In this document: piece after piece, positions 42,455-55,094 of the stretch
Position numbering within the stretch: position 1 is the first letter of the stretch
Layout: each line of letters opens with the position of its first letter
DNA from: Aspidapion aeneum
Lineage: Eukaryota > Arthropoda > Insecta > Coleoptera > Brentidae
Direction of reading: 5' to 3'
Assembly: GCA_963576565.1 (NCBI GenBank)
Contig: OY755039.1
Coordinates: forward strand, 85,867,289-85,931,288
DNA length: 64,000 nucleotides
Notes under the pieces: model-generated
What the model was told of the DNA's origin: nothing
Databases searched by the model: none
The model's input: only the letters and a program-made list of their open reading frames with translations
Translations under genes and position numbers: made by a program

Positions 42455-45087
42455 GGGGGCAATTCTTTACATTTCAAAAAATCTGGCGAAATTTGAAAAA
42501 ATGTGACATAATCTGGCGCTTAAGATTTCTCGTTTAAAAGGCAATTTTTAAACTTAAAAACTTACCTAAAAGGCCATTTCCCACTTTTTGATAGATGTAG
42601 CTTCACGATATAATATTTGTTTTTAATTAAAAACCCGTAATTTGTTGAAAATTTTTAATTTAAAAATTGTAAATAAATTCAAAGCAGAAAACCATTAACC
42701 ACACAAACTGAAATGTCAGATTTCGTAACATTTCTTTCAAATTTATGAGTCCTATTCGTTTTCTTTATGAGGTCAGCTAAGTTTACTTTCTTTCTTTATT
42801 TTTCACGGTAAAATTAACAAAGAGGGACTAACTGCATGTCGTGGAAGGGTCGCTACAAAATTAGCTCTACGCTGTTGCCACCGTTATATTTGAACGGATT
42901 TTTAGGGGAATGTCACATTATTTCTTTAAAATCTGCCAGAAAAATCTGACTAAGTGGGGATCCTGGTCAAATTATTGAAGTGGTGATTATTTTTTTACTT
43001 TTGTTATCAAAGCTAGGCACGTATATAGTTTTTTATTCTGGGGGGTCCTACCATATAGAAACTGCTGTTATTCAGTGACGGCTTATGAGGTTTTGGATAG
43101 GGTAATCAGAAATACTTGCTACAGTCGCCGCCGGCGGAAGATTACAGGGGTGCTACGAACAATTTTCGTCTAAAAGACGTTACTGTTGGGTTTATAAGGA
43201 TAAAAATAAATGTAGATTCTATGGGAAACTGTGTGGCGAATGAAGAAGAATTACAAAATGTTGAAAGTTCAGAATGTCGAAAGCTTGGGTTATTAGATAT
43301 AATAATAGAAACTAACCACCAACCAGATCAGGTGCTTTTTTTTTGTAATATACTTTAAAACCTAACCTGACCTGGTTGGGTAAGTACCTATATTTATATA
43401 CAAGAAGAAACTAACTTGTCTCTTTCACTTAATTTGTGAACGGATTCGTTTCAATAAGTAGTACAAACAAACCTTCTCTTGCTGGCTATTTTACCACAAT
43501 TTATCGCACGTTTCATTCGACCCTGCTACCAACCCAGAGACAAATTCTCTATGCACCAACCCAACCTCACTTTTTTATTTACCCGCCAACACGAGTCGCC
43601 TGTGGTCTGTTTTGTATCACAGTTTTGTATTATTTTGTGGTTTTGTGTCTCGTGCTTTGAAAATGGAAGAGGAAATTGGGGCGTTGGTTGCGCAGTACCT
43701 GAACCTGTTGCAGGAATTCGTAGGCGACGAAAGGGCGCCTACGCGGGAACGGCCCAAAGAAAACCCCAGAACTTTGTCGGACAACTTATTCTTAAAACTG
43801 TTTCGTATAAAGGTCCCCGTGTTGCACTATCTCTTAGAAATTTTGGGTCCGTTTATGCCAGATCTCGCAGGAGCAAGACCTGCATCGAATGAAACCAAGG
43901 TAAGTTTATCATATTATTACTGGGTATTTAGGTTTAGGGGGTGTACTGACAACTTTCATTTTACTGAACTTTCTTGCACATTTCTTACAATCATTAGACA
44001 GTTACTATTCATTCACAATGTTTTAATAAAGTAGGGACCATATTATGTGTTAAGACAACTTTCATTATACCCAATTTTCTTGTACATTTCTCACATCAGA
44101 AAATTACTATTTAATCACAATATTTTAATAATGTAGGGTGACCATATGTATTCAGTATAAAAGAGGACATACAGGAGAAAAAGTTTGATATTTTATAAAA
44201 GTATTAAAAAAAAAATTATGACAAAAAAAAGGTCTTTTTTCTTAAAAAGCCCCTAAAAAGCTGAACAAAGAAAAAAGGTGGTTCCATTTGGTTTGGCTTA
44301 GTGTATAAAAACCCACAAAAGTTTATGAATAAAATTATGAGATTTAGAAAACAAAATTTTTTTCCACTCTCCATGCATTTAGGTATAAAAAAATACCTTT
44401 AAGATTTTAATTTTTTAGAAAACAAAATACTTAACCAAACTTTAGTTTGAGCATGTTTTCAGCTATTATAAGCAAAAATCTCAAAAATCAGAATCAATTC
44501 CGCCGTAAAAAATGCGAATTATCCATATCTCTACTACTATTATCACTACTAAATGTTTGATTACTTTTTATTCCTAAAAATATCGGGGGGAGATTGATCC
44601 CCCCTTAGGTACCACCTTGCACGTTACGTTGTAAGAGTTTTTCGTAATAATATTTTAACAACATATTTAAAAAGTGAAACCCAACTTGTGAACGGTCCCT
44701 TTATTGGTTTCACTTGGAAACAATGAATTGGCAACAGCGGCAGTATTTCGTAACTGACAGTCCCCTTGGTGATCTGTGACTGACAGTTGTCAAATGTGCC
44801 AGAAAGAAAAACCGTTGTATGATGAGGTGCTCGGAAAAATACAATTTATCAAGAAATTGTGGATTATCAGTAGCCGAGTTTCAAGGTAGGTTTTAGATTA
44901 AATTTTCCCGCATATTTTACATTTTTGGGGTTTTCAGAATTTCCTAAGTTGGCCCATTACCGTGTGGTGTAAGACGTTTTACACAAAGCTGAAATTGTAG
45001 TGTTGTCAAGATTTACACCTAAATTCTGTTGTTTCAAATTTTGTCAGATTAGTTCAAATTATTTCAAATTTTGAAGAATTGCCCCCC
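42455..45087 (+). mobile_element. TIR element with a Harbinger-like exon, inserted in element A gag
   Basis: The left end reads agggggcaattctttacatt (from 42454) and the inverted right end aggggggcaattcttcaaaa. The shared ~15-bp TIR marks an insertion, because gag coding stops at one side and resumes at the other. A second inverted pair (42480-42520 against 42910-42960, around aatgtgaca) suggests a smaller element within. The one coding segment is the exon at 43663-43899. The flanking bases (cat and ttc) do not give a clear duplication. Confidence 0.65.
43663..43899 (+). CDS. Possible first exon of a PIF/Harbinger-like transposase
   Basis: ATG at 43663 opens 79 codons (MEEEIGALVAQYLNLLQEFV ... 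RPASNETK), ending exactly at a consensus splice donor ggtaagt (43900). The part FLKLFRIKVPVLHYLLEILG followed by a GPFM stretch resembles the region ahead of the DDE domain in PIF/Harbinger transposases (F.M....F..LL..LGP). No downstream exon with catalytic residues was found before 45087, so the gene is incomplete. A host-derived gene fragment is the alternative. Confidence 0.45.
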
Positions 45088-45442
45088 TTCTAGCAGTTCT
45101 TATTCTAAGCCTGACTTTAAAAATAAAAATATTTACCAAAACAAACCTCGTCAAAGTCAAGGCAATACGTTTTTTGGCAATGTTAAGAAAAACAGTACAC
45201 AAACAGCCTGTATCTGCTGCCGATCAGCTGATCACAACATTTACAGGTGTCCTTTATTTCAATCTAAGCCCCCCCAAGATCGCTTAAATTTCCTTTACGC
45301 TAAAAGACTATGTTTAAATTACATTTCAGATAAACATCTGCTAGAGAGCTGCCGCTCTCAAACATCATGTAGATCATGCCATTTTAGGCATCGTTCGCTT
45401 TTATGTACCCGCGATAATAATAGTTATAATAATAGTAATAGT
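45088..45442 (+). pseudogene. Element A gag zinc-knuckle region
   Basis: The frame resumes as SSSSYSKPDFKNKN and reaches the cysteine-rich part ACICCRSADHNIYRCPLF, LCLNYISDKHLLESC and SCRSCHFRHRSLLC. BEL-1 has LCLNCL at the second position. Here the second Cys is Tyr, so that knuckle is damaged. Coding ends at the ATAGT duplication of copy B and continues at 52242. Confidence 0.85.
45438..45442. repeat. 5-bp target-site duplication of copy B (left)
   Basis: atagt, repeated at 52237-52241. Confidence 0.9.
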
Positions 45443-45915
45443 TGTTAGTCCACGGATAGAAAAAACGCTAAATGCAGTGGACTGTAAATATTTTAATTAA
45501 TGATAGCGCGAACAAACATAAATATTGATATGAAATTACGAAATAACCTAAACGTCCATAGGAAAAAATATTGGTGGCACACAACGGTAATCAGACAAAT
45601 GCACTCACCTCTTTTGCAGCCAAGTTCTCCACTTCCAAGGGGCCCCTGATGGATCTAATGATGTCACCACGTAGCTGAAGGGTTGAAGTTTCTAGTTCTA
45701 TGCTTCAGTACACAAAAATCGAGCACTTTCAGGTGTAGATATTTGAAAATAGTTGGAGAACGAAATTAACACGCCTTTTTCTCTAGGCGATTGACAAGGA
45801 TCTCACTGGTTGTTGGTGCGCATGTCCAAATACGCGGAATGCGCTTTGTCCTTCATACAGTTGTGTGTTTTTAAAAATATATATAAACAACCGCGAAATT
45901 TAGCGGGAGCTAACA
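45443..45915 (-). repeat. Copy B 3' LTR
   Basis: 473 bp. Next to it (minus strand upstream) a ggagggcag tract is the likely polypurine primer. Confidence 0.9.
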
Positions 45916-46148
45916 TAACTGCCCTCCAAAACACACAAATTTAGAATCTCAACCGGACAGATATAGATATAAGAAAAAGAATCGACCGATAAATATAAAT
46001 GAATGAAAACAGATAAGTATCGTAAGTTTATTTAGATATAACGAAATCCCGAAAAAAGGCAAAACAAACAAACAAAAAATTCAAAAAAAATTAAAAATAA
46101 AAAAACCTATTGTAATACCCGGTAAAAGGTAGAAAATTAAAATTACTT

Positions 46149-47045
46149 TTAATTTGGCAAGAGGCACAGTTTTACAACTGGCCGCTTATAAACACCGGTA
46201 ACCGTTTTTACCGTCGCAACACGCACCTGACCGTCCCCGCCGGGATGCAGTTCGATGACCCGACCGACCGGCCATTTCAAAGGCGATTGAATGTGATCAC
46301 TTGTTATGATAACCAAATCATTTAATTTGATATTTGGGGACAAATCAGTCCACTTGTGTCGCTGTTGTAGCGTATGCAAATACTCTATAGAATACCGTTT
46401 CCAAAAATCATTATGTAGTTTTTGGATTAGTTGCCATCTCGAGAGCCGATTTAGGGGAACCACGGACAAATCTGACTCCGGAATTTCTGAATTAAGGGGT
46501 TCAAGTGTCAAAAAATGCCCAGGGGTAAGAGGTTGAAGATCGTGTGGGTCTGAAGAGGCAGGAGATAAAGGGCGACTATTCAGTACGGCTTCTATGCGAC
46601 AGGTAAGGGTGGACATCTCCATGATAGACAACTTCTGGTCGCCGACGACTCGTACAAAGTGAGTTTTAAAACTTTTGACGCCAGCTTCTGCCAGGCCATT
46701 GAAATGTGGACTGAGAGGAGGTCCCAGATGCCAACGAATAGAAAGTCTGGTGGCAGCACTTCTTGCGTAATCCAGTAATTGGTTACGAAACCCTATAAAA
46801 TTACTGCCTTGATCTGACCAGCATTGCGTCACGCTTCCGCGTCTGGAAATGAATCGATGGAATGCACCTACGAACCCTTCGGTGGACAGTTTCATGGTTA
46901 ATTCCAAATGCACGCAATGTGTGGCCGTACAGACAAACACACAGACATACGATTTGAAAGCTTTACAACCACGGTAACGATGAGGAATCACAAAGAAAGG
47001 TCCACAAAAGTCGATAGCTACACTCGAAAAAGGTTTTAGTTGATT
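46149..47045 (-). pseudogene. Copy B integrase and C-terminal tail
   Basis: Read downstream of the stop at 47046-47048: AIDFCGPFF (first catalytic Asp), CWSDQGSNFIGF (second Asp), LAEAGVKSFKTHF (Glu), then the DUF5641-like tail RLSRWQLIQKLHNDFWKRYS and the usual end YKRPVVKLCLLPN. The annotated open frame from 46991 is intact to the TAA at 46149. It would be a functional integrase sequence on inspection but is cut off from RT by one in-frame TGA. Confidence 0.9.
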
Positions 47046-50000
47046 GATTCAATGAGCGGGAAGTGAACTCATTATGGGCGGTCTATAGGGTTTAGGGTTG
47101 ATTCTAAAACATTGCAAGCACTTGGATATGGTTCTTTGAATTGCCCGTCTGGCAGATAATATCCAAAATTGCTGTAAAAGCAGATTATGTAATGTTTTAA
47201 ACCCAGGATGAAGATATTGTCGATGAGCGGACTCGATAAGAAGAGTAGTTAAACGATGGTCACTCGAAAGTAAGACGGGGTGTTTTGCAGAATAAGACAA
47301 AAGGTCAGATTTTTGTAATCTGCCACCGACTCTAATGATATTATTCTCATCAAGAAAAGGTGAAAGTTTTCGCAAAGGTTTCGGTATTGGTTTATCCTTA
47401 GATAACGCGGAAAAAAGGTCAGAAAAACAAGAACCTTGCACGCGTTTGATAAGAAGGTGTAACGCACTTTGCATCTCACCGGTGGTAGGAAAAACAATAT
47501 TCTCAAAAATAACTTTTTGGTCCGGCGGCTTAGTGGGTTTTTGATAGGAATGCTTTTGAAAAAGGTTAACTATTCGAAGGACATAACAAATGATACGTTG
47601 AATTTTTGATATAGAGGAATATTTGATAAGAAGCTGATCTAAGAAGTTGACATCAATTATCGCATTGCAACAGACTTTTGGCTTTTCCTCCAGATTAATA
47701 TCTCCGAAATCAATCGGCATTTTTGGTTTATGAAAATCGGGCCATTCGTTTTCGGGAGACCACAAAAACGACGGTGCGTTCCACCACATGTCATGTGACA
47801 TGAGCTGTGAAGGGGTGGCCCCTCGTGACGCAATATCGGCTGCATTCAAAGCAGAAGGAATGTAGCGCCACGAGTTTGAGGGAATGATTTCTTGGATTCT
47901 ACTGACTCGATTTCCAACAAAGGTTTGCCAGCGATTAGGAGGGGATGAAAGCCAGTGCAATACGACTTGCGAATCGCAGAAAGTAACGATATTTGTAAAA
48001 GTTATTTTTCCTTCATAGCTAGATAAAACGAAGTCAATTAATTCGCTTAAAAGAAATGCGCCTAGGAGTTCTAGCCTAGCCAAAGTTTGTGACTTTATAG
48101 GCGCGACCCTAGATTTTGCAGATATGAGAGAAACAGATATATTGTTTTCCTCTTCTACACGAAAATATACGACGCCTGCGTAGCCTCGAATTGAAGCGTC
48201 ACAGAAGCCGATGATTTGACAGGTATTGGTTTTTGACAGTTTGATTTGTCGGGGTAATTGAAAATTGGAAAGAAGCGGGAATTCAGAACGAAGTTTGTTC
48301 CAAGAGTCGATGATAGAAGAATCTGGTTCTTCGTCCCAGCCTATTTTCAATATCCACAACTGTTGCAAAATAAATTTTGCTTGTAGCAACAAGGGACAAA
48401 GAAAACCTAAGGGATCGAAGATTGTCCCTATGATAGATAAAATAGAACGTTTGGTTGGGGGTTTGTCCTTCAATTGAAGTCCTAAAACTTTGATAAAGTG
48501 GGGTTCCTCCTTGTCGAAAGAGAGAGGCATTTGACGATCGGACTCTGGCAATGTTGCCAATAACTCAGGACAATTGCTTGCCCATTTTTTAAGTTCAAAT
48601 CCTCCCGACTTCAACAAATCATTGAGTTCTGTTTGAAGGGAGAGAGCTTCAGAAAGCGAAGGGCTAGTTCCCAAGATATCGTCGATATAGATTGACGTTT
48701 TTAGAACAGTACTAGCCATAGGAAAACGTTCCTTTTCTCTCTCTGCCAGCTCATTTAAGGTACGCATGGCTAGAAAAGGTGAGCATGTCATGCCAAAAGT
48801 GACAGTAGAAAGTTCCCACACTGAAAGTGGGTCCTGTGGGGAAAACCTCCACAATATCCTTTGATAAGGACGGTGATAAGGATTGATAAGGACTTGACGG
48901 AACATCTGTTTGATATCAGCAATGTAGGCAATAGGATTAAGACGAAACGTAAGGAGTAAAGAAGCAATATCCTTTTGAAGTTTCGGTCCAGATAACAATG
49001 TGTCATTGAGACTAATATTTTTTGGGGTGACTGCCGAACAATCCCAGACAACCCTTAATTTTGTACTTAAGCTTTCCGGCTTTAGTACGCAATGATGTGC
49101 TAAAAAACACGATACGTCGACCTTTGGTTGACTAGATAAAACTAAACTCATATGATTAGAATCGATATAGTCTTGCATGAAACTTGAATAGGCAGTGTAC
49201 AGATCAGGATTTTTGATTAATCTATTTTCTAGAAGTAAAAATCTACGATAAGCTTGCGGATAAGTATTTCCTAGGTCAGGGTTTATTTTGTCTTTAAACG
49301 GAAGATCTACCATGAATCTACCGCTCGGTTGCCGTACTACACTAGCAGTAAAAATTGATTCTGCCTGTTTTTCTTCCTTTGATAAGATTTGTTTTTTAGG
49401 CAAATGTTCGATTTCCCAAAACCTAGGGAGAATGACCTCTAAAGGAGGTGAATGACTCGTTAAAAAACAACTGGTTCGTTCCGTAAGACTACCTACTTCG
49501 TCAACCTTTCCCATGACGACCCAGCCAAAGATAGTTTCAAGGGCTGAAGGCTGCCCTACCTGTCCAAGAACCCTGCCCTTCTTGAATATCTGTGCGAATA
49601 GCTCGCAACCAATAACCAGGTCCACAGGTCTAGATTTGAAATAAGATGGGTCGGCAAGTTTAAGGGTTTGCAAGTGTTTCCACTGATTATCGTTCAATGT
49701 AGGCATATTGGAACATAGTTGTGGAACAACAATTGCTTCGAAATTAAGTAAAGGAGTGACTTGTCCTTGTGGCTTAATGTGACATCGAACGAGCCCTTTG
49801 GAAGTAAAAGAAGACATCTGATTTAATCCGAATATTTCAGTGGTGTAAATTCGCCTAGGAAGATTAAGACGCTGAATACACTTTTCACTGATGAATCCTG
49901 TCTGTGATCCAGAATCAAGCAGTGCCCTTACAGGTTGAAAATTTCCGCAACCGTCCATAACATCTATTATGGCGGTGCATAAAAGAAAGGTACCTGAAGG

Positions 50001-50060
50001 TCCTGAGGCATTTAATGACACATGAAGATTATTGACAGGTGGTGTGTGAATGACAGGACT
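47046..50060 (-). pseudogene. Copy B protease, RT and RNase H
   Basis: The open frame 50021-47049 (990 aa) holds the aspartic protease (RALLDSGSQTGFISE), the RT (AYIADIKQMFRQVLINP and the YIDD box in SIYIDDILGTS), the RNase H (IIGFCDASIRGYAGVVYF, TFCDSQVVLHWLSS) and the integrase zinc site (HRQYLHPGFKTL to CLQCF). Compared with copy C, an in-frame segment of about 39 nt is missing between RT and RNase H near 48475. A TGA at 47046-47048 stands where copy C has CGA. A one-base deletion near 50090 separates this frame from gag. Confidence 0.92.
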
Positions 50061-51373
50061 AGTATCTTGGCTTCCAGACTCTTGATTAGTTTCAAGATAT
50101 GAGTTAAAGTGTGGTGCCTTTTACTATTGCAAGTCCTGCATGAATATTTTGATTTGCACGTATCTACATTATGCAAGGGATGAAAACACGCTAGACATAA
50201 TTTTTTCTGTTTGACGAAAGATAGGCGATCGATAGGTGAGAGATCAAGAAATGTTTGACATTTCGAAAGCACGTGACCTTGATTACACCGGAAACATTTT
50301 ATTCCCGTACTTGAACTAGTTGAGGTGCCAGCCAGTCCTATAAAAGGCGAATTGGATGATTTATAGGTAGGCTTTTGCCCAAACTGATTTCGCATAGAAT
50401 TTGAATTTTGATAGGTAGGCTTTTGCCCAGACTGATTTTGCATAGAATTTGATTTTTGATATATAGGCACCTTTTTGGGTGCTGTTGATTGAGGAAGTGA
50501 TTCCAAAACTTTACATCTTTTTTCTAGAAATTGAAAAAGTGACTGAAAAGTGGGAATTTCGGTATTAGTATTGGCGTGACTCATTTCGAAATTTGAACGC
50601 GTTGGAATATCCAATTTTTCTAATAAAATGAAAAAAATAATAAAGTCCCAACTGTCAACGTCAAAGCTAAGTGATTTTAAAATTTCTAGGGATTCAGAAA
50701 AGGTGTCAATTAAATTACGCAATTCTTTAGCTGACTCGTTTTTTAAGGTGGAGTTCATAATTGAGCTTAAAGCATCATTTGCGAGGTCTCGCTTGTTTTG
50801 ATATCTATTGACTAATTTGTCATAAGCAATTTTATAATTTTGATCAGATAAGCTAATCCCTGATATCAATTTTAAAGGCTCATCCTCGAGATATGAAAAT
50901 AAATATTGAAGTTTTCGAACGTTACTTAGACTTTGATTTTGATCTATAATGTTATTAAAAAGATCGAAAAAGCTTGGCCATAATTTTTTATCACCTCGGA
51001 ATATGGGAATACCTAACTCTTTGAGTTTTGGAGTTTCAGATTCGTTTTGTCGAACATATGATCCCGAAAAAGATGGGGCCTCAACCGGAAATATTTTAGA
51101 GTAAACCCCCTTACACGCATAAAAATATTTACGAGCTTCTGAAAGGATCGCATCCTGCGTTTTAAACTCCTCGTCGTCCGTGTCGTCTATCAACATAATG
51201 ACGTCATTATGCGCCAGCATGCATTTATCGAAGGTGTCATCCAAATCGGAATACCTCACTTGAAACTCGTTTCTCGCTCTTTCATCCTTTTCCGCAGTCT
51301 TTGACAACACATAACACTCGGTGATCGCAGATAAAAAACCCTTGCGTTTTTGCACGGCTTTTTTGACAGACAT
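50012..51373 (-). pseudogene. Copy B gag
   Basis: ATG at 51373 (MSVKKAVQKRKGFLSAITEC). An in-frame codon 14 residues upstream also opens. A DUF1759-like region (LGIPIFRGDKKLWPSFFDLF) is followed by KLQYLFSYLEDEPLKLI, a tandem QNSNSMRNQFGQKP-type repeat, and zinc knuckles (CFRCNQGHVLSKC, LCLACFHPLHNVDTC, CRTCNSKRHH). A one-base deletion after THIL (about 50090) shifts reading into a frame that ends at 50012, 10 bases past the start of the pol frame. Copy C lacks that deletion. Confidence 0.9.
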
Positions 51374-51415
51374 GATTTTACCTTTGAAATGACGAAATTG
51401 TCGGTAAATATACAA

Positions 51416-51763
51416 TTAACGCTAAATTAATGCTTCTGAAATAGAAAAATTACGAATTGTCGAAAATATGCACTAATTTATCGCAATTGATGAAAATTGT
51501 TTTAAATATCGAAATGATATGGTACACCACTGAACTTTTGTTTTGTTTGTTTTGATTCCTACTCGCTTTGTTTACTGAATGACCACGCTCCAGACACGTG
51601 TCTTTCACACACCACACCGACCTTCGGTGCGAACACGACTTTCTCTCGTTCTTTACGATGCGAAAATTCACGGCCGCCTTGTTTGGCTTTGCGTGAAAAT
51701 AATTATTAATACCGTCGTATGGATTTATTATTTAAAATAATTCGGCTCGGAAGGAACACTTTA
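51416..51763 (-). other. Copy B leader
   Basis: The sequence between the 5' LTR and gag contains no supported gene. The minus-strand primer site next to the LTR (taaagtgttccttccgagcc) differs from that of copy C. Confidence 0.6.
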
Positions 51764-52236
51764 TGTTAGTCCACGGATAGAAAAAACGCTAAATGCAGTG
51801 GACTGTAAATATTTTAATTAATGATAGCGCGAACAAACATAAATATTGATATGAAATTACGAAATAACCTAAACGTCCATAGGAAAAAATATTGGTGGCA
51901 CACAACGGTAATCAGACAAATGCACTCACCTCTTTTGCAGCCAAATTCTCCACTTCCAAGGGGCCCCTGATGGATCTAATGATGTCACCACGTAGCTGAA
52001 GGGTTGAAGTTTCTTGTTCTATGCTTCAGTACACAAAAATCGAGCACTTTCAGGTGTAGATATTTGAAAATAGTTGGAGAACGAAATTAACACGCCTTTT
52101 TCTCTAGGCGATTGACAAGGATCTCACTGGTTGTTGGTGCGCATGTCCAAATACGCGGAATGCGCTTTGTCCTTCATACAGTTGTGTGTTTTTAAAAATA
52201 TATATAAACAACCGCGAAATTTAGCGGGAGCTAACA
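51764..52236 (-). repeat. Copy B 5' LTR
   Basis: 473 bp. Differs from the other LTR at about 45632/51953 (g/a) and 45695/52016 (a/t). Confidence 0.9.
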
Positions 52237-54403
52237 ATAGTTTTAACCCCGCTTTCAGTGCCCCTGCGCACATCGCTTCTCCTATGCAAAATATACATTA
52301 TGCCAATCAGGCACCCGCTACTTTTTCGCGAAACTATACCGCAGTAGAAAATAATAACGCTCAATCTCCATACCTACCGCAGCAATCGCACGCCACTGGC
52401 AACTTCTTTGCTACGTCGGCCCCGCACACAGTGGGAATGCCACAGCTTACCACTAGTTCACCGCAGAGCTTTTCCCCACAAATAAATAAAAATTATTCAA
52501 CGCAGTACAGTGGCGCACCGTCACAAATGCAACACGCTCAAAATAATTGTTCGCTTATGTCCTCATCGCAACAAAATCAAGTTGCACCGCTGCAACAAAT
52601 GCATGTTGCACCACCGCAACAAATGCAAGTTGCTTCCCCGCAAAATCCACAAAATGCAGCGCAACCAAATTTTTGTGGAATCGCCGCGTCTACTTCTAAT
52701 GTTCTTCTGTCAACTGCTATCGTGGAAATCCAAGATAGGTTTGGAAGCTACCACAAGGCTCGTGCAATCATTGATAGCGGTTCAGAAATGAGCTATATAT
52801 CGCAAAACTGTTGTAAAAGGTTACAACTACCGCATTTTCAATCTTCTTTAACCATTCAAGGTTTAAATCAAATGCAAGACACCTCTGCGCAAGATGGAGT
52901 TTCTTGTTGCATTAAACCCGCTGGGGCACCAGGCCCTATACTAAGTCTGGATGCATACATTTTACCGAAATTATGCCCAGATATGCCGCCTAGAAAATTA
53001 GAACCCTCGCGTTGGCGCCATATTGTCAACTTAAACCTCGCTGATCCTAATTACTTTATTCCAGGCCCAGTAGACCTGCTACTTGGCGCCGAAATATTCG
53101 CACAGATTATACTCGACGGCCGTGTTTCTGGCGAAACAGATCAACCGGTCGCAGTAAATTCTATTTTTGGATATCTCTTGTTAGGCAAATGCTCTAGCAA
53201 GAACTCCATAAAAAATACCGCAACCTCTTTATTTTGTTCAACACAAATTCCGCTCTTATCAGATCTAAATCAATCGCTCACTCGCTTTTGGAAAATAGAG
53301 GAGATTCCCAAGAAAAATTTCATTTCACCAGAAAATGAATTATGAGAAAAATTATTTGTGGATTGCCACAAACGCGACGCCACTGGTCGCTTCATAGTGG
53401 AGCTTCCATTCAAAAATAATATCACACCGATATTTGATATCACGCAATCACGCTAGCTCGCTTCAAAACGTTTTTTATCACTAGAAAACCGTTTACAAGC
53501 AAATAAAGATTTGAAACTGGAATTTTCAAAAATAATTCAAGATTATTTAAATAATGGATTCCTTAAACCTGTTCTAGAATATTTAAAATTTCAAAACGGT
53601 TTTATCATACCGCACCACGGTGTTGTTAAACCAGGAAAGGTTCGAATAGTCCTGGACGGTAGTTTTAAAATTAAATTAGGCTACCCCTCGCTAAATGATA
53701 CGCTCCTGACCGGTCAAAAACGTCAAACGGACATTGGTCAAGTTCTCTTAAATTTTCGCCTTGGTAAAATTACGTTTACGTGCGACATTCGCTCCATGTT
53801 CACAATGATAAAGGTAGCTGAACAGCATCAAACCTTTCAAAGAATATTGTGGAGAAACTCTCGTGACGAACAAATCCAAGAATACATGTTTGAAAGAGTC
53901 ATTTTTGGGTTGTCTAGTTCTCCATTTCTCGCTAATAGAACCATACTTCAACTAGCTCACGTTGAACGCGAAAAATATCCGCTTGGCTCACAAATTTTAG
54001 AGCAATCAGTTTATATAGATGACTGTTGCTGCAGCTTTAATTCCCTTCAAGAAGCTAAAACTGCTCGCGATCAGCTTGTTTCCATCTTAAAAATGGGTGG
54101 TTTCGAGTTAGGTAAATAGTCTAGTAACACAAAAGAGTTACTTTCTGACATTCCAGAAGGTCAATTACAAACTAAATTAGTAAGCTTCGACTCAGAATCG
54201 CATATACTAAAAATCCTGGGACTGCAATGGTTCCCACAGGATGACATGTTTTGCTTCACTTTCAGCCCTATTAATTGTAAATGTACCAAACGCAATATTT
54301 TAAGTCAGATTTTAATTTTAATTTAAGGCGTCTTTATGACCAACTCGGTTTTCTTAGTCCAGTAACATTGTTCGCAAAATCCTTTATTCAAATTTTACAT
54401 AAG
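52237..54403 (+). pseudogene. Element A protease and reverse transcriptase
   Basis: Gag's proline/glutamine-rich end (about 52240-52680, with QMHVAPPQQMQVASPQN) leads to the protease ARAIIDSGSEMSYISQNC and QPVAVNSIFGYLLLGKC. A TGA at 53343-53345 and a TAG near 53454 break the frame. It resumes at about 53511 with the RT: GVVKPGKVRIVLDGSF, ITFTCDIRSMFTMIKV and the YIDD box in SVYIDDCCCSF. A TAG at 54117-54119 replaces the usual Trp, and a frameshift follows near 54320. Coding stops at the CTGGG duplication of copy C. Confidence 0.9.
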
Positions 54404-54408
54404 CTGGG
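54404..54408. repeat. 5-bp target-site duplication of copy C (left)
   Basis: ctggg, repeated at 61109-61113. Confidence 0.88.
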
Positions 54409-54879
54409 TGATTACCCGCAGTTAAAAAAACGATAACTGCAATGGACTGTATATATTTTATTAAATGAAAGCGCGAACAAACATAATTATATTGATATGA
54501 AATCATGAAATAACTAAAAGGTCCATAGGATAATTGCTGTTATCCACACAACGGAAATCAGAAACAAAGTACTCACCAGTTTGCAGCCAATTTCTCCACG
54601 TTCCAGGGGCCCCTGTCCGGATCTAATGATGGCACCACGTAGCTGAAGGGCTGAAGTTTCTAGTTCTATGCTTCAGTACACCAAAAATCGAGCACTTTCA
54701 AGTGTAGAAATTGTAATAGTTGGAGAAAGTAATTAACACGCCATTTTTCTCGAGGCGGTAGAAAGGATCTCTCTGATTCTTGGTGCGCATGTCAATGCGC
54801 GAAAAATGTACTCTGTCCGTCATCCAATTGTGTGGTTTTAAAATTTAAAAACAAGCGCGAAATTTAGCGGGAGCTAACA
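54409..54879 (-). repeat. Copy C 3' LTR
   Basis: 471 bp, ending gggagctaaca on the + strand, as in B. Confidence 0.88.
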
Positions 54880-55094
54880 TAACTGCCCTCCAAAACACAC
54901 AATTTTAGAATATCAGCCGGACAGATATAGATATAAGAAAAATGATCGACCGATAAATATAAATGAATGAAAAACAGATAAGTATCGTAAGTTTATTTAG
55001 AGATAACGAAAACTCGAAAAAGGCAAAAAAATAATAAAGAATTACCTATTGTAATAATTGATTTCAATAGGTAGAAAAAATTAAAATTAGTTTT

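Larger units (their letters stand above)
45443..52236 (-). mobile_element. BEL-2 copy B, antisense within element A
   Basis: The 6,794-bp element has two 473-bp LTRs (tgttagtcca...gagctaaca on the + strand), differing at two positions by eye. It is flanked by ATAGT inside A's gag. Its gag-pol lies on the minus strand. The near-identical LTRs make it a recent insertion. It carries a few disabling changes, annotated under its coding parts. Confidence 0.95.

Noticed and set aside
52131..52236. N-terminal extension of the element A protease frame
   Set aside because: This part lies inside the copy B LTR and is read-through, not element A coding.
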